Shown here: positions 1 to 9,759 of the stretch, one piece after another
Layout of the letters: each line of letters opens with the position of its first letter
Position numbering within the stretch: the first letter of the stretch is position 1
Origin: Cyanobacteria bacterium SZAS LIN-3
GTDB taxonomy: Bacteria; Cyanobacteriota; Vampirovibrionia; Obscuribacterales; Obscuribacteraceae
Length of the DNA: 64,000 nt
Direction of reading: 5' to 3'
Assembly (NCBI GenBank): GCA_018266215.1
Contig: JAFEAV010000001.1
Span: 160,403 to 224,402 of the forward strand
Notes under the pieces: model-generated
Seen by the model: the letters and a program-made list of their open reading frames with translations, nothing else
Databases searched by the model: none
Told to the model about the DNA's origin: nothing
Program-made: the position numbers and the translations under genes

Positions 1-241
1 CGGAGGCGACCAGATTTTTCAAAACCTTGTCTTCGGTCAGACCCATGCGGGTTTCTTCGTGGGCCATCTTGGCCAATTTGACGGCGTTATCGATAGCCGC
101 AGCCGTCATCGCCCGGACAATTTTGTCGACCTGAGCCTGCGAATATTGAGTGAAAACAGCGGCCGCAAGCCGTGCCTGGCGCATCAAGTGATTAGCCCTG
201 TCAGCGAGGGCTTTTTCTTGTTCGGTAGTCGTGGCCGTCAT
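1..241 (-). CDS. adhE: N-terminus of AdhE-type acetaldehyde (CoA-acylating)/alcohol dehydrogenase, cut by window edge
   Basis: The reverse strand from an ATG at 239-241 reads open to base 1, giving 80 codons of a gene that continues to the left. The peptide contains YSQAQVDKIVRAMTAAA and LAKMAHEETRMG followed by EDKVLKN. This is the characteristic first helical region of CoA-dependent acetaldehyde dehydrogenases and of the aldehyde domain of bifunctional AdhE. The family converts acetyl-CoA to acetaldehyde with NADH, and in AdhE onward to ethanol, so a fermentative or anaerobic role is likely. The catalytic cysteine, the nucleotide site and any iron-dependent alcohol dehydrogenase half lie outside the window, so a mono-functional EutE/MhpF-like enzyme cannot be excluded. 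Confidence 0.75.
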   Translation of the reverse strand, partial: MTATTTEQEKALADRANHLMRQARLAAAVFTQYSQAQVDKIVRAMTAAAIDNAVKLAKMAHEETRMGLTEDKVLKNLVAS

Positions 242-549
242 AATCTCAATCCAAAGGGTTACTGCTGGAAAACGCGCCTGAAAACTCGGAGCGAGCCGAG
301 TCAGACCGATTATCAAGTGTAAGGCATTTAGCTATCTAAAATATAGACGCCACTCCAGCCTTGATAAAATGTTATACAGGCCGGCGGCGGGCCTGCACCG
401 ACGGCATAAATTTGTTCTCACAATCGGGCTTTTAAGCGGCGACCACTGGGGTGATTACGTATCACTATGTGACCTGATGGGGTAATCCACATTTGCATGT
501 CAAGGTAAGGTCCGTAAAATAAAGGGGATCTGAACAAGGGGCTGAAACA
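242..549. other. Divergent intergenic region, no gene seen
   Basis: This 308-bp stretch separates the leftward adhE-type gene from the rightward TPR gene, so it should hold both promoters. I see no convincing ORF or RNA gene. There are small GC-rich inverted repeats near 380-410 and an AT-rich patch around 325-375 that could contain promoter elements, but no pair of hexamers is good enough to call. Confidence 0.4.
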
Positions 550-3500
550 GTGACCGTCAACAAATCAATCGATGCGCTCATCGGAAGCGTCGCCCTCGGA
601 CTTGTAACCGCAATCACTGTCCCTCTCTGCGGCCCGGCCCTTGCCCAGGGCCAGAATCCCGGCCCGACTCCCACCCAGACGCACGCGCCAAGCTCGACTT
701 TCAGCCGCCCGACCAAAGAATTCAAATTTCGCAAGCGCTATATCGCACCCAGCGCCGACCTCTATAACCGCATCGATTACGCCTCGATGCAGAGCCGCGA
801 TTCGCTCATGTTGCCGACATACGAGCCCAGCTACGGCAAAAGGCCGCCAGGCCAGTCCGATGCCAGGCCCCCGGTGACCTATCAACCGATTCATCCGGAC
901 GAGCCGGCCGAGGGCCTGAAAGCCCAGGCAAAGAGTCTCAGCAATTCGGGCATCAGGCCGACCGCCAACCGTGAAGGACTGAAACCGCCGGCGGCACCCT
1001 CAGCCAGTCATCTACTGCCTTCCAGTCTGACAAAACAAAATCCGCCCACTACCGGCAGCCTGCCCGAGCACGGCTATGCACCTCTGAGCAACGCCCGCAT
1101 CGCCCAGATCAAGTCCCAGGCGGAGAGCCTCTCCAAACAGGGTCACCTGGCGGAAGCCCAGGAAGTGCTGAGTCGGGCAGTGCAGGAACATCCCAGAGAA
1201 GCTGTTCTGCGCTCGGAGTTCTCCAAAGTTTCGCTCGAAAGAGCAAGATTTTTTTCCAAGCAGGGTAACGCTCAAGAGGCAGCATCTCAGGCTCGCATGG
1301 CCATTGCCTACGGCAGTGCTTACTCCAGCGCCAGCGAAAGCGCCGAGAGCCTTCTGGCCAGCAATCTGAGCAAAGCCGGCATCGACCCGCGCAATCCGGA
1401 AGCCAGAGCCAGTCTGGGACAGAGTCTGCTGGCGGAAAACAAACCGCTGGAAGCCGAAATCGAATACAGACAGGCGATCAAACTCAAACCCACGGTCGAT
1501 TCTTATATAGGTGCAGGCAGCGCAGCGATGCAAACCGGCAACAAGACATCGGCCAAGCTGGACTTTCAAAAAGCACTGGAGCTCAATCCAAACTCCGAGG
1601 CCGCCCTGAGCAGACTGGGGGCAGTGCGCTATCAGCTCAATGATTTTGTCGGTGCCAACGCCGACCTCACACGCGCTCTGGTGATGAACAGCCAGGACAC
1701 TTTTGCGGCACAGACTCTTATCGATCTCTGGCAGCGCCAGGTGGCCGCGAGGCCTCAGGACGCCAGCACCCACCTTGGACTGGCCCGGGCCTATCTGGTC
1801 ACAGGCGATCTGGACAGCGCCAAAAAAGAATACAAAGTCGTGGTCAAAATAGACCCCAACCATCCCAATCTAGCGGCCGCCAGACAGAGTTACAAACTGG
1901 CTCTGGCCAAACGCGAAGCACGCAAGTCTTTTGATCTGGCTCATTCACTGGAGACCCAGGGTCAACTGCCGGCGGCCTATCAAAAAGCCAGCGACGCAGT
2001 CGAGCTCTATCCTTCCGATGGCGGCTATGTGGCCTATAAGGCGCAGCTGGCCAACCAATTGCAGGCCGCCGGCATGCCGGTTTTTGCCCAGAGCGGCATG
2101 GCCATGCAAGCCCTGAGCAATCTTGTCCAGGGTGGCGAACAGCCCCCCGCGGCCAGCCTGCCCACGGCTCAATCCCTTGGTTTGACAGGGCCAAATATGG
2201 CCATGCCCGGTGTACCCGGAGCTCCGGTAAATCCGCTGGCCGGCATGATGGCCACCGAAAACATGTACAAGCCTGTGTCCACCGACAGTCATGTCACTTC
2301 TATGACCGGTTTCCTGGCCAGTATCCGCAACTTCACCATGCAGCAGAAGGCAGCGCAGGATGCGATTGAATCAGGCGCCGGCAGCATGGGCGCAGTCGGC
2401 GGCGGCGCTTCCGCACTGGGAGCAGCGGCTCTGGGAGCGGTGGCGGCACCGGCAGCGGCCGGAGCTACAGATGTAGCCCTGCCCGGTCTTGGTGCCCTCT
2501 CGGGAGTGCCCGGCTTTGCTCCATCCAATCCTCTTCCAGGCTCAGGCCTGCCATCCAGTCTCGACCAGGGTCAAATGATTGCCCAGGGCGCGCAAGCTCA
2601 GGCCGCACTGGCCGGCGCAGCGGCAACAAGCGCTCCTTCCAATCGGCCGGTCACCGCCTCATCAGCCCTGCAAGCGGCAGCGAGGGCTCTAGCCAACACC
2701 GGTGGCGGCGCGCTCGGCTCGGCCATAGGCGGCCCCGCAGGCGGCGAAATGGCAGCAGCCGGATCCGGCTCCATCGGCAGCAATTTCATGAATGGTCTCT
2801 CCTCGGCTATGCGACCGGCGGGCGCTGAAGCAGCCGCCACTAAGGCAGTCGGCACGGCAGCAGCGGCAGCCACTTCACCGGCGGCGGCACCGACCGTCGC
2901 TTCCACCAGCGTATCCAACAATATGGCGGCCATGGCCCTGGGCCTGGCACCACAGATAGTGCCGAGCATGATCTCCGGCGCCGGCAAAACAATGTCTTAT
3001 CTGCATAAAAATTCCACCACCCAGGCGGTGGGCAATGTCGTCCCGCAGGCTCAAAGCGGCCAACCGGCCTATAGCTACGGCTTCACACCATCGGGCAATT
3101 TCGCCACCAACCAGACCATGCCCACGATCACAACGCAAAAAGTAATCACATCGCCCGGCGGCGATATCGCCACGGCCCAGGCCATGACGATGGCTCCAAC
3201 AGCCGAACAGGCAAACGCCAACTGGCCGCAACCACAGCCTCTCAACGAGAGTCCGGCACCAACTGCAGTGGCAGCCCTGGCACCGCCCATAGCGCCAGTC
3301 AATCCCACCAGTATGTCTGCCTATCCGGCCACCGCCGATGATTTGCACAGCCTGATCCCACCCGGTGCGCTCAAGCTCTACCTGACCGGGGTGAAAGCCT
3401 CAAAATCAGACGTCCAGCTCCAGGTAAGTTTGCGCAATGACAGCCCTGTGCCCCTGAAAATACCGGCGGGTATCAAGGCCATAGTCCGGACCGGCGGCCA

Positions 3501-3687
3501 GCCGGACAAGGACGCCAAAGTGAATTTTTCCTCAAAAATGGTCGGCAGCGGCTCCACAATCTCGGGCACGATCAAAGTCCCAGGCCGCAGCCTGGACCCC
3601 ACTTCGGACGTTGTTATACCGACCGGCAGCCTGACCAAGGGCGCTCTGGCTGACATTCATTTGTCGGTGCCTATTTCGGCCCGATAG
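550..3687 (+). CDS. Large exported TPR protein with Ala/Gly-rich middle and C-terminal beta domain
   Basis: This 1045-residue protein starts with GTG (GGGG about 12 bases upstream). Its N-terminus has a hydrophobic signal-like segment ending near ALAQG, so it is probably exported. Residues ~185-480 show repeated TPR-type helices, for example motifs with LGLARAYLVTGDLDSA and a following acidic/proline turn. Residues ~540-860 are very rich in Ala, Gly, Pro and Ser and look disordered. The last ~110 residues (from about LKLYLTGV) alternate hydrophobic and polar positions and end in VPISAR, suggesting a small beta-sandwich domain. TPRs usually scaffold protein complexes, and here probably in the envelope. 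No enzyme motif is visible. It sits alone, with 145 bp before the permease. Confidence 0.75.
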   Translation: MTVNKSIDALIGSVALGLVTAITVPLCGPALAQGQNPGPTPTQTHAPSSTFSRPTKEFKFRKRYIAPSADLYNRIDYASMQSRDSLMLPTYEPSYGKRPPGQSDARPPVTYQPIHPDEPAEGLKAQAKSLSNSGIRPTANREGLKPPAAPSASHLLPSSLTKQNPPTTGSLPEHGYAPLSNARIAQIKSQAESLSKQGHLAEAQEVLSRAVQEHPREAVLRSEFSKVSLERARFFSKQGNAQEAASQARMAIAYGSAYSSASESAESLLASNLSKAGIDPRNPEARASLGQSLLAENKPLEAEIEYRQAIKLKPTVDSYIGAGSAAMQTGNKTSAKLDFQKALELNPNSEAALSRLGAVRYQLNDFVGANADLTRALVMNSQDTFAAQTLIDLWQRQVAARPQDASTHLGLARAYLVTGDLDSAKKEYKVVVKIDPNHPNLAAARQSYKLALAKREARKSFDLAHSLETQGQLPAAYQKASDAVELYPSDGGYVAYKAQLANQLQAAGMPVFAQSGMAMQALSNLVQGGEQPPAASLPTAQSLGLTGPNMAMPGVPGAPVNPLAGMMATENMYKPVSTDSHVTSMTGFLASIRNFTMQQKAAQDAIESGAGSMGAVGGGASALGAAALGAVAAPAAAGATDVALPGLGALSGVPGFAPSNPLPGSGLPSSLDQGQMIAQGAQAQAALAGAAATSAPSNRPVTASSALQAAARALANTGGGALGSAIGGPAGGEMAAAGSGSIGSNFMNGLSSAMRPAGAEAAATKAVGTAAAAATSPAAAPTVASTSVSNNMAAMALGLAPQIVPSMISGAGKTMSYLHKNSTTQAVGNVVPQAQSGQPAYSYGFTPSGNFATNQTMPTITTQKVITSPGGDIATAQAMTMAPTAEQANANWPQPQPLNESPAPTAVAALAPPIAPVNPTSMSAYPATADDLHSLIPPGALKLYLTGVKASKSDVQLQVSLRNDSPVPLKIPAGIKAIVRTGGQPDKDAKVNFSSKMVGSGSTISGTIKVPGRSLDPTSDVVIPTGSLTKGALADIHLSVPISAR

Positions 3688-3832
3688 AGTAAAAAGCTGC
3701 AGGCAATGCTGGCGGCCGCATTGGCCCTAAAACAAGCATATATGTAACATCTGAGCAATCTTGAGATCATCTTGATACTTTGGCCACAGAAAGAAAGTAA
3801 TACTTGATCTCCGATGCAGGTATCTTTAGATC

Positions 3833-5707
3833 ATGGTTAGATCAACGGTCGCTCCCTCAGCGCAAGAGCTCTCAACATTCAACGACAAAGAAGTGACGGA
3901 ACAGGCCTCGTGGTGGCGAGTCATGTGCCTCACCGGTGTCGATTACTTCTCCACACTGGGATATCAGCCCGGCCTGGCCTTCCTGGCCGCGGGCATCCTC
4001 TCGCCCATCGCGACCGCCGTACTGGTTTTGATTACTCTCTTCGGCGCCCTGCCGGTCTACTGGATCGTAGCTAAGGAAAGCCCGCACGGACAGGGCAGTA
4101 TCGCCATGCTGGAAAAGCTCTTCCCAGGTTGGCTTGGTAAGACCATGGTGCTTGTGCTTCTCGGTTTCGCCGTAACCGATTTCGTCATGACCATCACCCT
4201 GTCGGCCGCCGACGCCTCGGCCCATATCCTCAACAGTCCCACTCTCCAGCATCTGCACAATTTTCCGCACAATCCGCTGGTGGTGACATCTTTCCTGCTC
4301 CTGCTTCTGGCGGGTATCTTCCTGCTCGGTTTCCGCAAAGCCATCGGCATCTCCACAATTCTGGTTGCTGCCTACCTCTGCCTCAATGGTGTGGTTTTAT
4401 GCACCGCCCTGCAACATCTCAGCGCCAGCCCCAAACTTTTTGTCGGCTGGCAAAACGCCCTGAACGCGGGCTTTGGCAGCCCCCTGGCCATGGTGACAGC
4501 GGCCTGTTTGCTCTTCCCTAAACTGGCACTGGGCCTCTCCGGTTTTGAAACCGGTGTCTCGGTGATGCCGCTGGTCAAGGGCAACGCCACCACCAACACC
4601 CGCAAAATACTGCTCAGCGCCGCCCTCATAATGAGCGTCGCCCTGATTGTCTCCAGTCTCTGCACAACCATTCTCATACCCGCCCATGAATTTGCCGAAG
4701 GCGGACAGGCCAATGGACGCGCCATTTCCTATCTGGCCCACAGCTATCTCCACCCGCTCGTAGCCAGCCTTTACGACGCCATCACCATCGCCATATTGTG
4801 GTTTGCCGGGGCATCGGCTCTGACCGGACTGCTCACCCTGGTGCCCCGCTATCTGCCCCGTTACGGCATGGCCCCCGAGTGGAGCGCAGCCACCAGACCG
4901 CTGATTGTATTCTTCGCAGCGGTGACCATCACGGTCAGCATCATATTCAACGCCAGCGTGGACGCGCAGGCCTCGGCCTGTGCCACCGGCGTACTGGTGC
5001 TCATCACCTCGGCAGCGGTAGCCGTCACCATCAACCTCATCCGCAAGACGAGCACACTGGCTATCGGTGCCGGACTGCTCACCGCCGTGCTCATTTACAC
5101 AACCATCGTCAACATGGTCCTGCGCCCGGACGGCCTGCAAATCGCCTGCTTTTTCATCGGTGCAATCCTGCTCATCTCACTACTTTCGCGTACTGTTCGC
5201 TGTTTTGAATTGCGAGTAAATGAAATAGCCCTCGATAAGGAAGCACGCAAAATCATCCAGGCGGCAGCAGGCAAGGGCGCTGTGCGTATCATCGCCCACA
5301 GACCGGGCGGCACATCTTATGAGAGCAAGGCGAGCGAATTGCACGAAGCACACGGCTTAGACGATCCGGACCACAGTGTCATATTTCTGGAAGTCAGTCC
5401 CGGCGACCCTTCCGACTTTGCCGACGAAGTGCTGGCCGTCACCGGAGTGGAAGTGGAAGGCGGATTCAAAGTCCTGCGCTGCCAGAGTCCGGCCGTACCC
5501 AATGCCATTGCCGCCCTGCTTCTGCACATACGCGATCTGACACTGACAATTCCCCATGTCTATTTCGGCTGGACCGAAGGCCGTCCTATTTTCAACGTCT
5601 TCAAATTTGTCTTCCTCGGCGACGGCGAAACAGCTCCACTGACCAGAGAAATCCTGCGCACAAGCGAGCGTGACGTCTCCAGACGACCGGTAGTGCACGT
5701 CGGATAG
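3833..5707 (+). CDS. APC-superfamily permease with soluble C-terminal domain
   Basis: The 624-residue protein has about twelve hydrophobic segments between residues ~30 and 455, then a soluble C-terminal region of ~165 residues. The first membrane segment carries [15 protein letters not shown], matching the position of the substrate-binding unwound TM1 motif of amino-acid/polyamine/cation permeases. A later segment reads [16 protein letters not shown], like the TM6 FxGFE region. The size and cytosolic tail resemble both large APC amino-acid permeases and KimA-type potassium importers. The substrate cannot be assigned from sequence. It is a single gene with no obvious operon partner, and the start ATG has only a weak ribosome site. 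Confidence 0.72.
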   Translation: MVRSTVAPSAQELSTFNDKEVTEQASWWRVMCLTGVDYFSTLGYQPGLAFLAAGILSPIATAVLVLITLFGALPVYWIVAKESPHGQGSIAMLEKLFPGWLGKTMVLVLLGFAVTDFVMTITLSAADASAHILNSPTLQHLHNFPHNPLVVTSFLLLLLAGIFLLGFRKAIGISTILVAAYLCLNGVVLCTALQHLSASPKLFVGWQNALNAGFGSPLAMVTAACLLFPKLALGLSGFETGVSVMPLVKGNATTNTRKILLSAALIMSVALIVSSLCTTILIPAHEFAEGGQANGRAISYLAHSYLHPLVASLYDAITIAILWFAGASALTGLLTLVPRYLPRYGMAPEWSAATRPLIVFFAAVTITVSIIFNASVDAQASACATGVLVLITSAAVAVTINLIRKTSTLAIGAGLLTAVLIYTTIVNMVLRPDGLQIACFFIGAILLISLLSRTVRCFELRVNEIALDKEARKIIQAAAGKGAVRIIAHRPGGTSYESKASELHEAHGLDDPDHSVIFLEVSPGDPSDFADEVLAVTGVEVEGGFKVLRCQSPAVPNAIAALLLHIRDLTLTIPHVYFGWTEGRPIFNVFKFVFLGDGETAPLTREILRTSERDVSRRPVVHVG

Positions 5708-5786
5708 GACAGGCAAGTCCGGCAGGAACTTTCCAGGCAAGGTCAGGTCGATACCTCTGAATCTGCCACTCTACCGGAGAAAATTT

Positions 5787-6680
5787 ATGAACCGTACATT
5801 TAATTATGGCGGTCCCCTTTTGGCCATTTGTTTGACCCTGACCGGACTGTCCGCAGCTTACGCTGATACCACCACAACAACCGTAACAACCAAAACCTAT
5901 GAACAGCCTGCTTTTGTTCAACCGAATGGTTCTTATGTAGTTGTTGATCCGCTTACAGGCGTCATCCGCGGCGATTACATCGTCGGCAGCCGCGTTGTCG
6001 CCGGCCTGCCCCTGAGCAGCAATTACGTCGTCATGGACAAAATATCACGCCGAGTCGTCGGCACCTTTGACGCTAACGGCAACCTCATAGACATCACTAC
6101 CGCCCCGGCCGCAAGCAATATCATTGTTTCGGTCGACAGTCACCGCACATCGCTGGAGAAACAAATCGATGCCATGCTGACAGCGGGCCAGATCACGAGT
6201 ATGCAGGCCGACCGCATGCGCGCTGACATAGCACGCCTCTTCCCTGCCACCACCACGACCAGGACGGTGACCTATAACAGCGCACTGGAAGCCGATTCCG
6301 GTCTCTACTCGGTGGAAGCCAGACTGCTGCCTTTGTCCTCCAAAACCTATGTGACAAAGACCGTTTCACCGCGCTTTGTCAGCGTCAATAGTCAGCTCGT
6401 ACTCCCCGACAATTTGACCTATAGAAGGATGCAACTGGAGCAGCGCATGGAAGACGAATTTGCCTTTGGTCGCCTGACCAGAGACCAGCTTGACCAGCTC
6501 AAATCCGACTCCCGCGCCATCGCCAATAAAGACGCAAATTTCCGCATCGGCGGGCTCCTGACCGACGCAAACGCAGCGATTCTGTCGGCGGACCTCAATG
6601 TTTTGCAATCCAAAATGGAGCAATACGAAGCTAACGATAAAGCCGGCGTACAAATAGGGACCAAGATCATCGTCAGGTAA
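5787..6680 (+). CDS. Exported protein of unknown function with repeated helical segments
   Basis: This 297-residue protein has an ATG start with a clear GGAG seven bases upstream. A signal peptide ends near AAYADT, followed by a Thr-rich stretch. The rest mixes short beta-like segments (VDPLTGVIRGDYIVGSRVV) with charged helices. Two helical pieces look related: one around residues 118-150 with LEKQIDAMLTAGQIT, and one around 210-240 with LEQRMEDEFAFGRLT followed by RDQLDQLKSD. Both resemble short-helix motifs of the form 'basic-x-x-ID-x-x-x-x-G-x-(I/L)T'. I do not recognise a named family. It converges with the next gene across 12 bp. Confidence 0.6.
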   Translation: MNRTFNYGGPLLAICLTLTGLSAAYADTTTTTVTTKTYEQPAFVQPNGSYVVVDPLTGVIRGDYIVGSRVVAGLPLSSNYVVMDKISRRVVGTFDANGNLIDITTAPAASNIIVSVDSHRTSLEKQIDAMLTAGQITSMQADRMRADIARLFPATTTTRTVTYNSALEADSGLYSVEARLLPLSSKTYVTKTVSPRFVSVNSQLVLPDNLTYRRMQLEQRMEDEFAFGRLTRDQLDQLKSDSRAIANKDANFRIGGLLTDANAAILSADLNVLQSKMEQYEANDKAGVQIGTKIIVR

Positions 6681-6692
6681 AACCAGACGATC

Positions 6693-7997
6693 CTAAATAT
6701 CGAGACCTTGCTCGTCCAGCGCCTTTTGAGTTGTGTAGACCACATTCTCAGGAGCGCTCTGGACGAGCTTCTCGTCGAGCTCATATTCGCGCAGCTCAAC
6801 AAGTTTTTTAAAAAGCTCCGGCTCCGGCTTGTAGAGCAGCTCAGCAAAATAAGCGCGCAGCTTGTTGCGCTCTTCTATACCGGCGTTCTCCGTGAAGATA
6901 TAAATAAAACGCAGGGCCGGTATAACAACAAAAAATAGCGAGAAAGGAAAAACAAACTGCCACATGTGAAAGCCGTCGGGCAGAAAGCGAAACCAGAAGG
7001 ACTCGGCCACATCGGGATGGAGAAACTCATAGTAACCGAGCAATAAAAGCAAGTTGGAAACGATCCAGACAGGCAGAATCTGGGGAAAAGGTAAGTCGGA
7101 AAAGCGCCAGGGGGTCTCGGCCAGAAAGCGCGGCAGACGGACCCTGGCTTTTTCAGTTTTCATCAGATCAGGAAAAAGATAGACAAGATTGCCGCTCTCT
7201 GTAGCCCGGGGGAAGCCATTGAAGCGCTGCAAAACAGGCACGATCGCCTCCTCGTCATCGGGTGCACAACAAAGATAGGGCGCCAGTTGTTCGATGATCA
7301 CAGCCCCGTCATGCTGGCGAATTACTTCGGCCACCACCTGCCATTTCAGCTCCTCAAATTGAATATTGGGATTACCGTCACCAAAAACATAGGAGAAACA
7401 GATATTGAAGAGAGATGCCGACGAAACCTCCACCGGAGGCCTTTCTTTCAGCAACTCCAGAACGTTCTTCAGGTCATGCTTGCCCTCACGATACTTATAA
7501 GAAAACAGTTTTGAGAGACTGCCCAGGCCCAGGGATTTCTTCAGTGTTTTCTCCTGCCCACCCAGCGCGCCGCGCTCAAAATCATTGCGTCCGTCAATCA
7601 ACTCAAAATAGGCACCACTGAAAATCAAGAGCAAATAGAGCGCGAGCAACCGCCCATTATCCGGATGAAAAAGCCAGATGGTAATCAAAAGAGTTATGCC
7701 AAAGACAATGCGGGCGGCAAAAAAGCACAGGTCGAAAACGGCTCTGAAAACCTCACTCCACCAGATTGAGCGGTCCTTGGAATGATAAATCTCAATGAAA
7801 TTGGCGGGAAAGGAAAAAACAATTTCACCACCCTGCACCACCTGCAAATTGCTGCCTGTAGCGGCGGCGATTTCACGCAGGCCGCGATAAACATCATTGC
7901 CGTTGAGACCGGTAGACTTGGCCACCTGAGCCACGGAGACAGTGCGTCCGAGTGCTTCGACGGCCAGAACAATCTGCTCTTTTTCGCGAGCGCTCAT
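6693..7997 (-). CDS. Conserved winged-helix membrane protein, cyanobacterial type
   Basis: The 434-residue protein begins with a winged-helix-like domain (residues ~1-70, with VSVAQVAKSTGLNGNDVYRGL then a GGEIVF wing). It continues with two hydrophobic stretches (~85-135), a soluble middle and further membrane segments near 305-365. From memory, this combination of an N-terminal wHTH-like domain plus a multi-pass membrane part matches a conserved cyanobacterial and plastid family of unknown biochemical role that is sometimes loosely labelled iron-sulfur related. That link is recollection, not a search. Its ATG overlaps the stop of the upstream metalloprotease gene by one base (TAATG at 7995-7999), so the two are translationally coupled. 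Confidence 0.6.
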   Translation of the reverse strand: MSAREKEQIVLAVEALGRTVSVAQVAKSTGLNGNDVYRGLREIAAATGSNLQVVQGGEIVFSFPANFIEIYHSKDRSIWWSEVFRAVFDLCFFAARIVFGITLLITIWLFHPDNGRLLALYLLLIFSGAYFELIDGRNDFERGALGGQEKTLKKSLGLGSLSKLFSYKYREGKHDLKNVLELLKERPPVEVSSASLFNICFSYVFGDGNPNIQFEELKWQVVAEVIRQHDGAVIIEQLAPYLCCAPDDEEAIVPVLQRFNGFPRATESGNLVYLFPDLMKTEKARVRLPRFLAETPWRFSDLPFPQILPVWIVSNLLLLLGYYEFLHPDVAESFWFRFLPDGFHMWQFVFPFSLFFVVIPALRFIYIFTENAGIEERNKLRAYFAELLYKPEPELFKKLVELREYELDEKLVQSAPENVVYTTQKALDEQGLDI

Positions 7998-8968
7998 TAC
8001 ATTACGTAGGCGGGCTTGCTGTGATAAAGTTTCCTGATTGTAGCTTTGTCGGCGGCACTCAACTGAGTGACCACACGGTTTTCATGCATGATATCGTCGC
8101 GGTAGGGACTGTGCGCCTTGATGCCCAGGGCGTGTCCAAACTCATGGGCGGTGGCGCCGATCATTTTTTCCGGCGTTTCGTTCACTAGAGTGGAAAGCTC
8201 GATGATGACTGGTTTTTGCTGGATGTTCACGCGCATGGCCTGCTCCAGCGGATAAACCTGGGCACAGGTGTTGCCACCGACCATGATACCACCAGGACTG
8301 GTAGAATCGCGGAAGGCATCAACAAAGAAGACCAGTATCTGGGCTTCGCGCGGGTCATTGGTGAAGGTGAAACTGAAAAGACCTTCGCTTTCAAACTGCT
8401 TCCACTGCGATATGCCGGCTTCCACCTGGGCGTTCGTCTCCGGTGTCCAGCTATTAGCCTGGGGCAGTCCCATAAAGGGGTCTCCGGTGGGATTTACGGC
8501 CGGATCGGTGGGCGTGCACAGTATTTGATAAACCTGGTCCGGGCGGACTTTTTGAAGTTCGGTAAAGGGTAAATCGGGCAGAGCCAGACCGGGAGAAATC
8601 CAGACTTTAAGCGGCATTTTTTTAGGCTCCCAGCGCACCAGGCCCATATTGAGACTGGGCTCGCCCGGATTATAAGCAGTGGGGTTGGTGCCCGGTCGAC
8701 GGTCATAGCCATCGGTCAGATGCAAACCGGTGGAGGGTTGCAAAGTCTGGCTCCCGCCTATTCCCACCGCCCCTCCGCCACTGGAATAAGTCTGGAAGGT
8801 GGCAGGCTGCAAACGACGCGTACCGCTGGCGCTGACCGGCGGCAGAACGAAACAGACAAGAAGCAAAGAGAGAATAAGTCGTTTGAAGATGCTCAAGGCA
8901 AAACTCACAAATTGCAGACGCCCGAATTGAAGTAATTTAGTATGCTTATTTACTCTATCTAACCGCAT
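7997..8968 (-). CDS. Exported matrixin-like zinc metalloprotease
   Basis: The predicted protein has an N-terminal hydrophobic segment (LILSLLLVCFVLPPVSASG) and near its C-terminus HEFGHALGIKAH, a complete HExxHxxGxxH zinc site of metzincins. About ten residues later comes a DDIMHE turn where the Met-turn is expected. The family cleaves proteins outside the cytoplasm. The ATG at 8966-8968 (323 residues) has GGGGG just upstream. A GTG at 8908 would give a more typical signal peptide. A longer frame upstream exists but would run through the start of nagB. The stop overlaps the start of the wHTH membrane gene, suggesting a functional or regulatory pair. The Ser/Gly-rich stretch after the signal is probably a linker or propeptide. 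Confidence 0.75.
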   Translation of the reverse strand: MRLDRVNKHTKLLQFGRLQFVSFALSIFKRLILSLLLVCFVLPPVSASGTRRLQPATFQTYSSGGGAVGIGGSQTLQPSTGLHLTDGYDRRPGTNPTAYNPGEPSLNMGLVRWEPKKMPLKVWISPGLALPDLPFTELQKVRPDQVYQILCTPTDPAVNPTGDPFMGLPQANSWTPETNAQVEAGISQWKQFESEGLFSFTFTNDPREAQILVFFVDAFRDSTSPGGIMVGGNTCAQVYPLEQAMRVNIQQKPVIIELSTLVNETPEKMIGATAHEFGHALGIKAHSPYRDDIMHENRVVTQLSAADKATIRKLYHSKPAYVM

Positions 8969-9008
8969 AATACCCCCACTTGCACGGAGATGAAACCTCA
9001 GGAACCCA

Positions 9009-9725
9009 ATGAGCACGTATGAGGAACTGAGCGAGCGCGTGGCGCGCGCAATTGCCCAGCAAATTAAGGTTAAAAGCAACAGCTGTCTCGGCCTGCCGAC
9101 GGGACACACGCCGCTGGGAGTCTACCGCCATCTGTCAAAGTGGTCGAGGGAAGGGCAGATTGACTGGTCCAATGTGCGCTGCTTTGCCCTCGATGATTAT
9201 CTCGAGACCGACGAAAAGCACACCTTCCATTACTTCCTGGACGAGCACCTCTACAGTCACACAAATCTGCCGGCTGCCAATAAATTTAACCCCTGTATGA
9301 CTGATAACTATGACGCCCTCATCGCCGAGCACGGCGGGCTGGACCTTACTATTCTGGGCATCGGCGGCAACGGCCACATCGCCTTCAACGAGCCGGGTAC
9401 ATGTGCCCGCAGCTGGACCCATTGCACCTGGCTCAATCAATCGACCCGCCTGGCCAATCAAGACAGCTTCCAGGACCTGGCATCGGTGCCTACCCGGGGC
9501 GTGACCATGGGACTGGCGACCATTCTTGAGAGTCGCTGGATTGTGCTCATGGCCAGCGGAGAGAAGAAAAAGGACATTGTTGAGCGAGCTTTTCAGGGAC
9601 CTGTTACCGTTGAAGTACCGGCGTCGCTGCTCAAGCAGCATGCAAAAACCGATGTCTGGACCGACTTCAGTGCCGACTACAGCTTCCCCTCCGGCGCCAC
9701 GCAGACAGCTCGTGTTAGCCTTTGA
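9009..9725 (+). CDS. nagB: Glucosamine-6-phosphate deaminase
   Basis: NagB converts glucosamine-6-phosphate to fructose-6-phosphate and ammonia, feeding amino-sugar carbon into glycolysis. The 238-residue protein shows the sugar-phosphate isomerase signature GLPTGHTPLGVY (28-39), LDDYLE (61-66) where the catalytic acid lies, and GIGGNGHIAFNEPG (117-130) with the conserved His and Glu of the ring-opening site. The GNGH form resembles the shorter Bacillus-type enzyme more than the hexameric E. coli form. An AGGA sits five bases before the ATG. The gene is divergent from the matrixin gene with only about 40 bp between starts. No nagA is present nearby. Confidence 0.9.
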   Translation: MSTYEELSERVARAIAQQIKVKSNSCLGLPTGHTPLGVYRHLSKWSREGQIDWSNVRCFALDDYLETDEKHTFHYFLDEHLYSHTNLPAANKFNPCMTDNYDALIAEHGGLDLTILGIGGNGHIAFNEPGTCARSWTHCTWLNQSTRLANQDSFQDLASVPTRGVTMGLATILESRWIVLMASGEKKKDIVERAFQGPVTVEVPASLLKQHAKTDVWTDFSADYSFPSGATQTARVSL

Positions 9726-9759
9726 TATTGAGGTGGTAGTTTTCTAGACGGGTGAAAGA

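Noticed and set aside
4397..5140. Large antisense frame within the permease gene
   Set aside because: Antisense to a clear membrane protein with low-complexity Gly/Gln-rich translation and no start signals.
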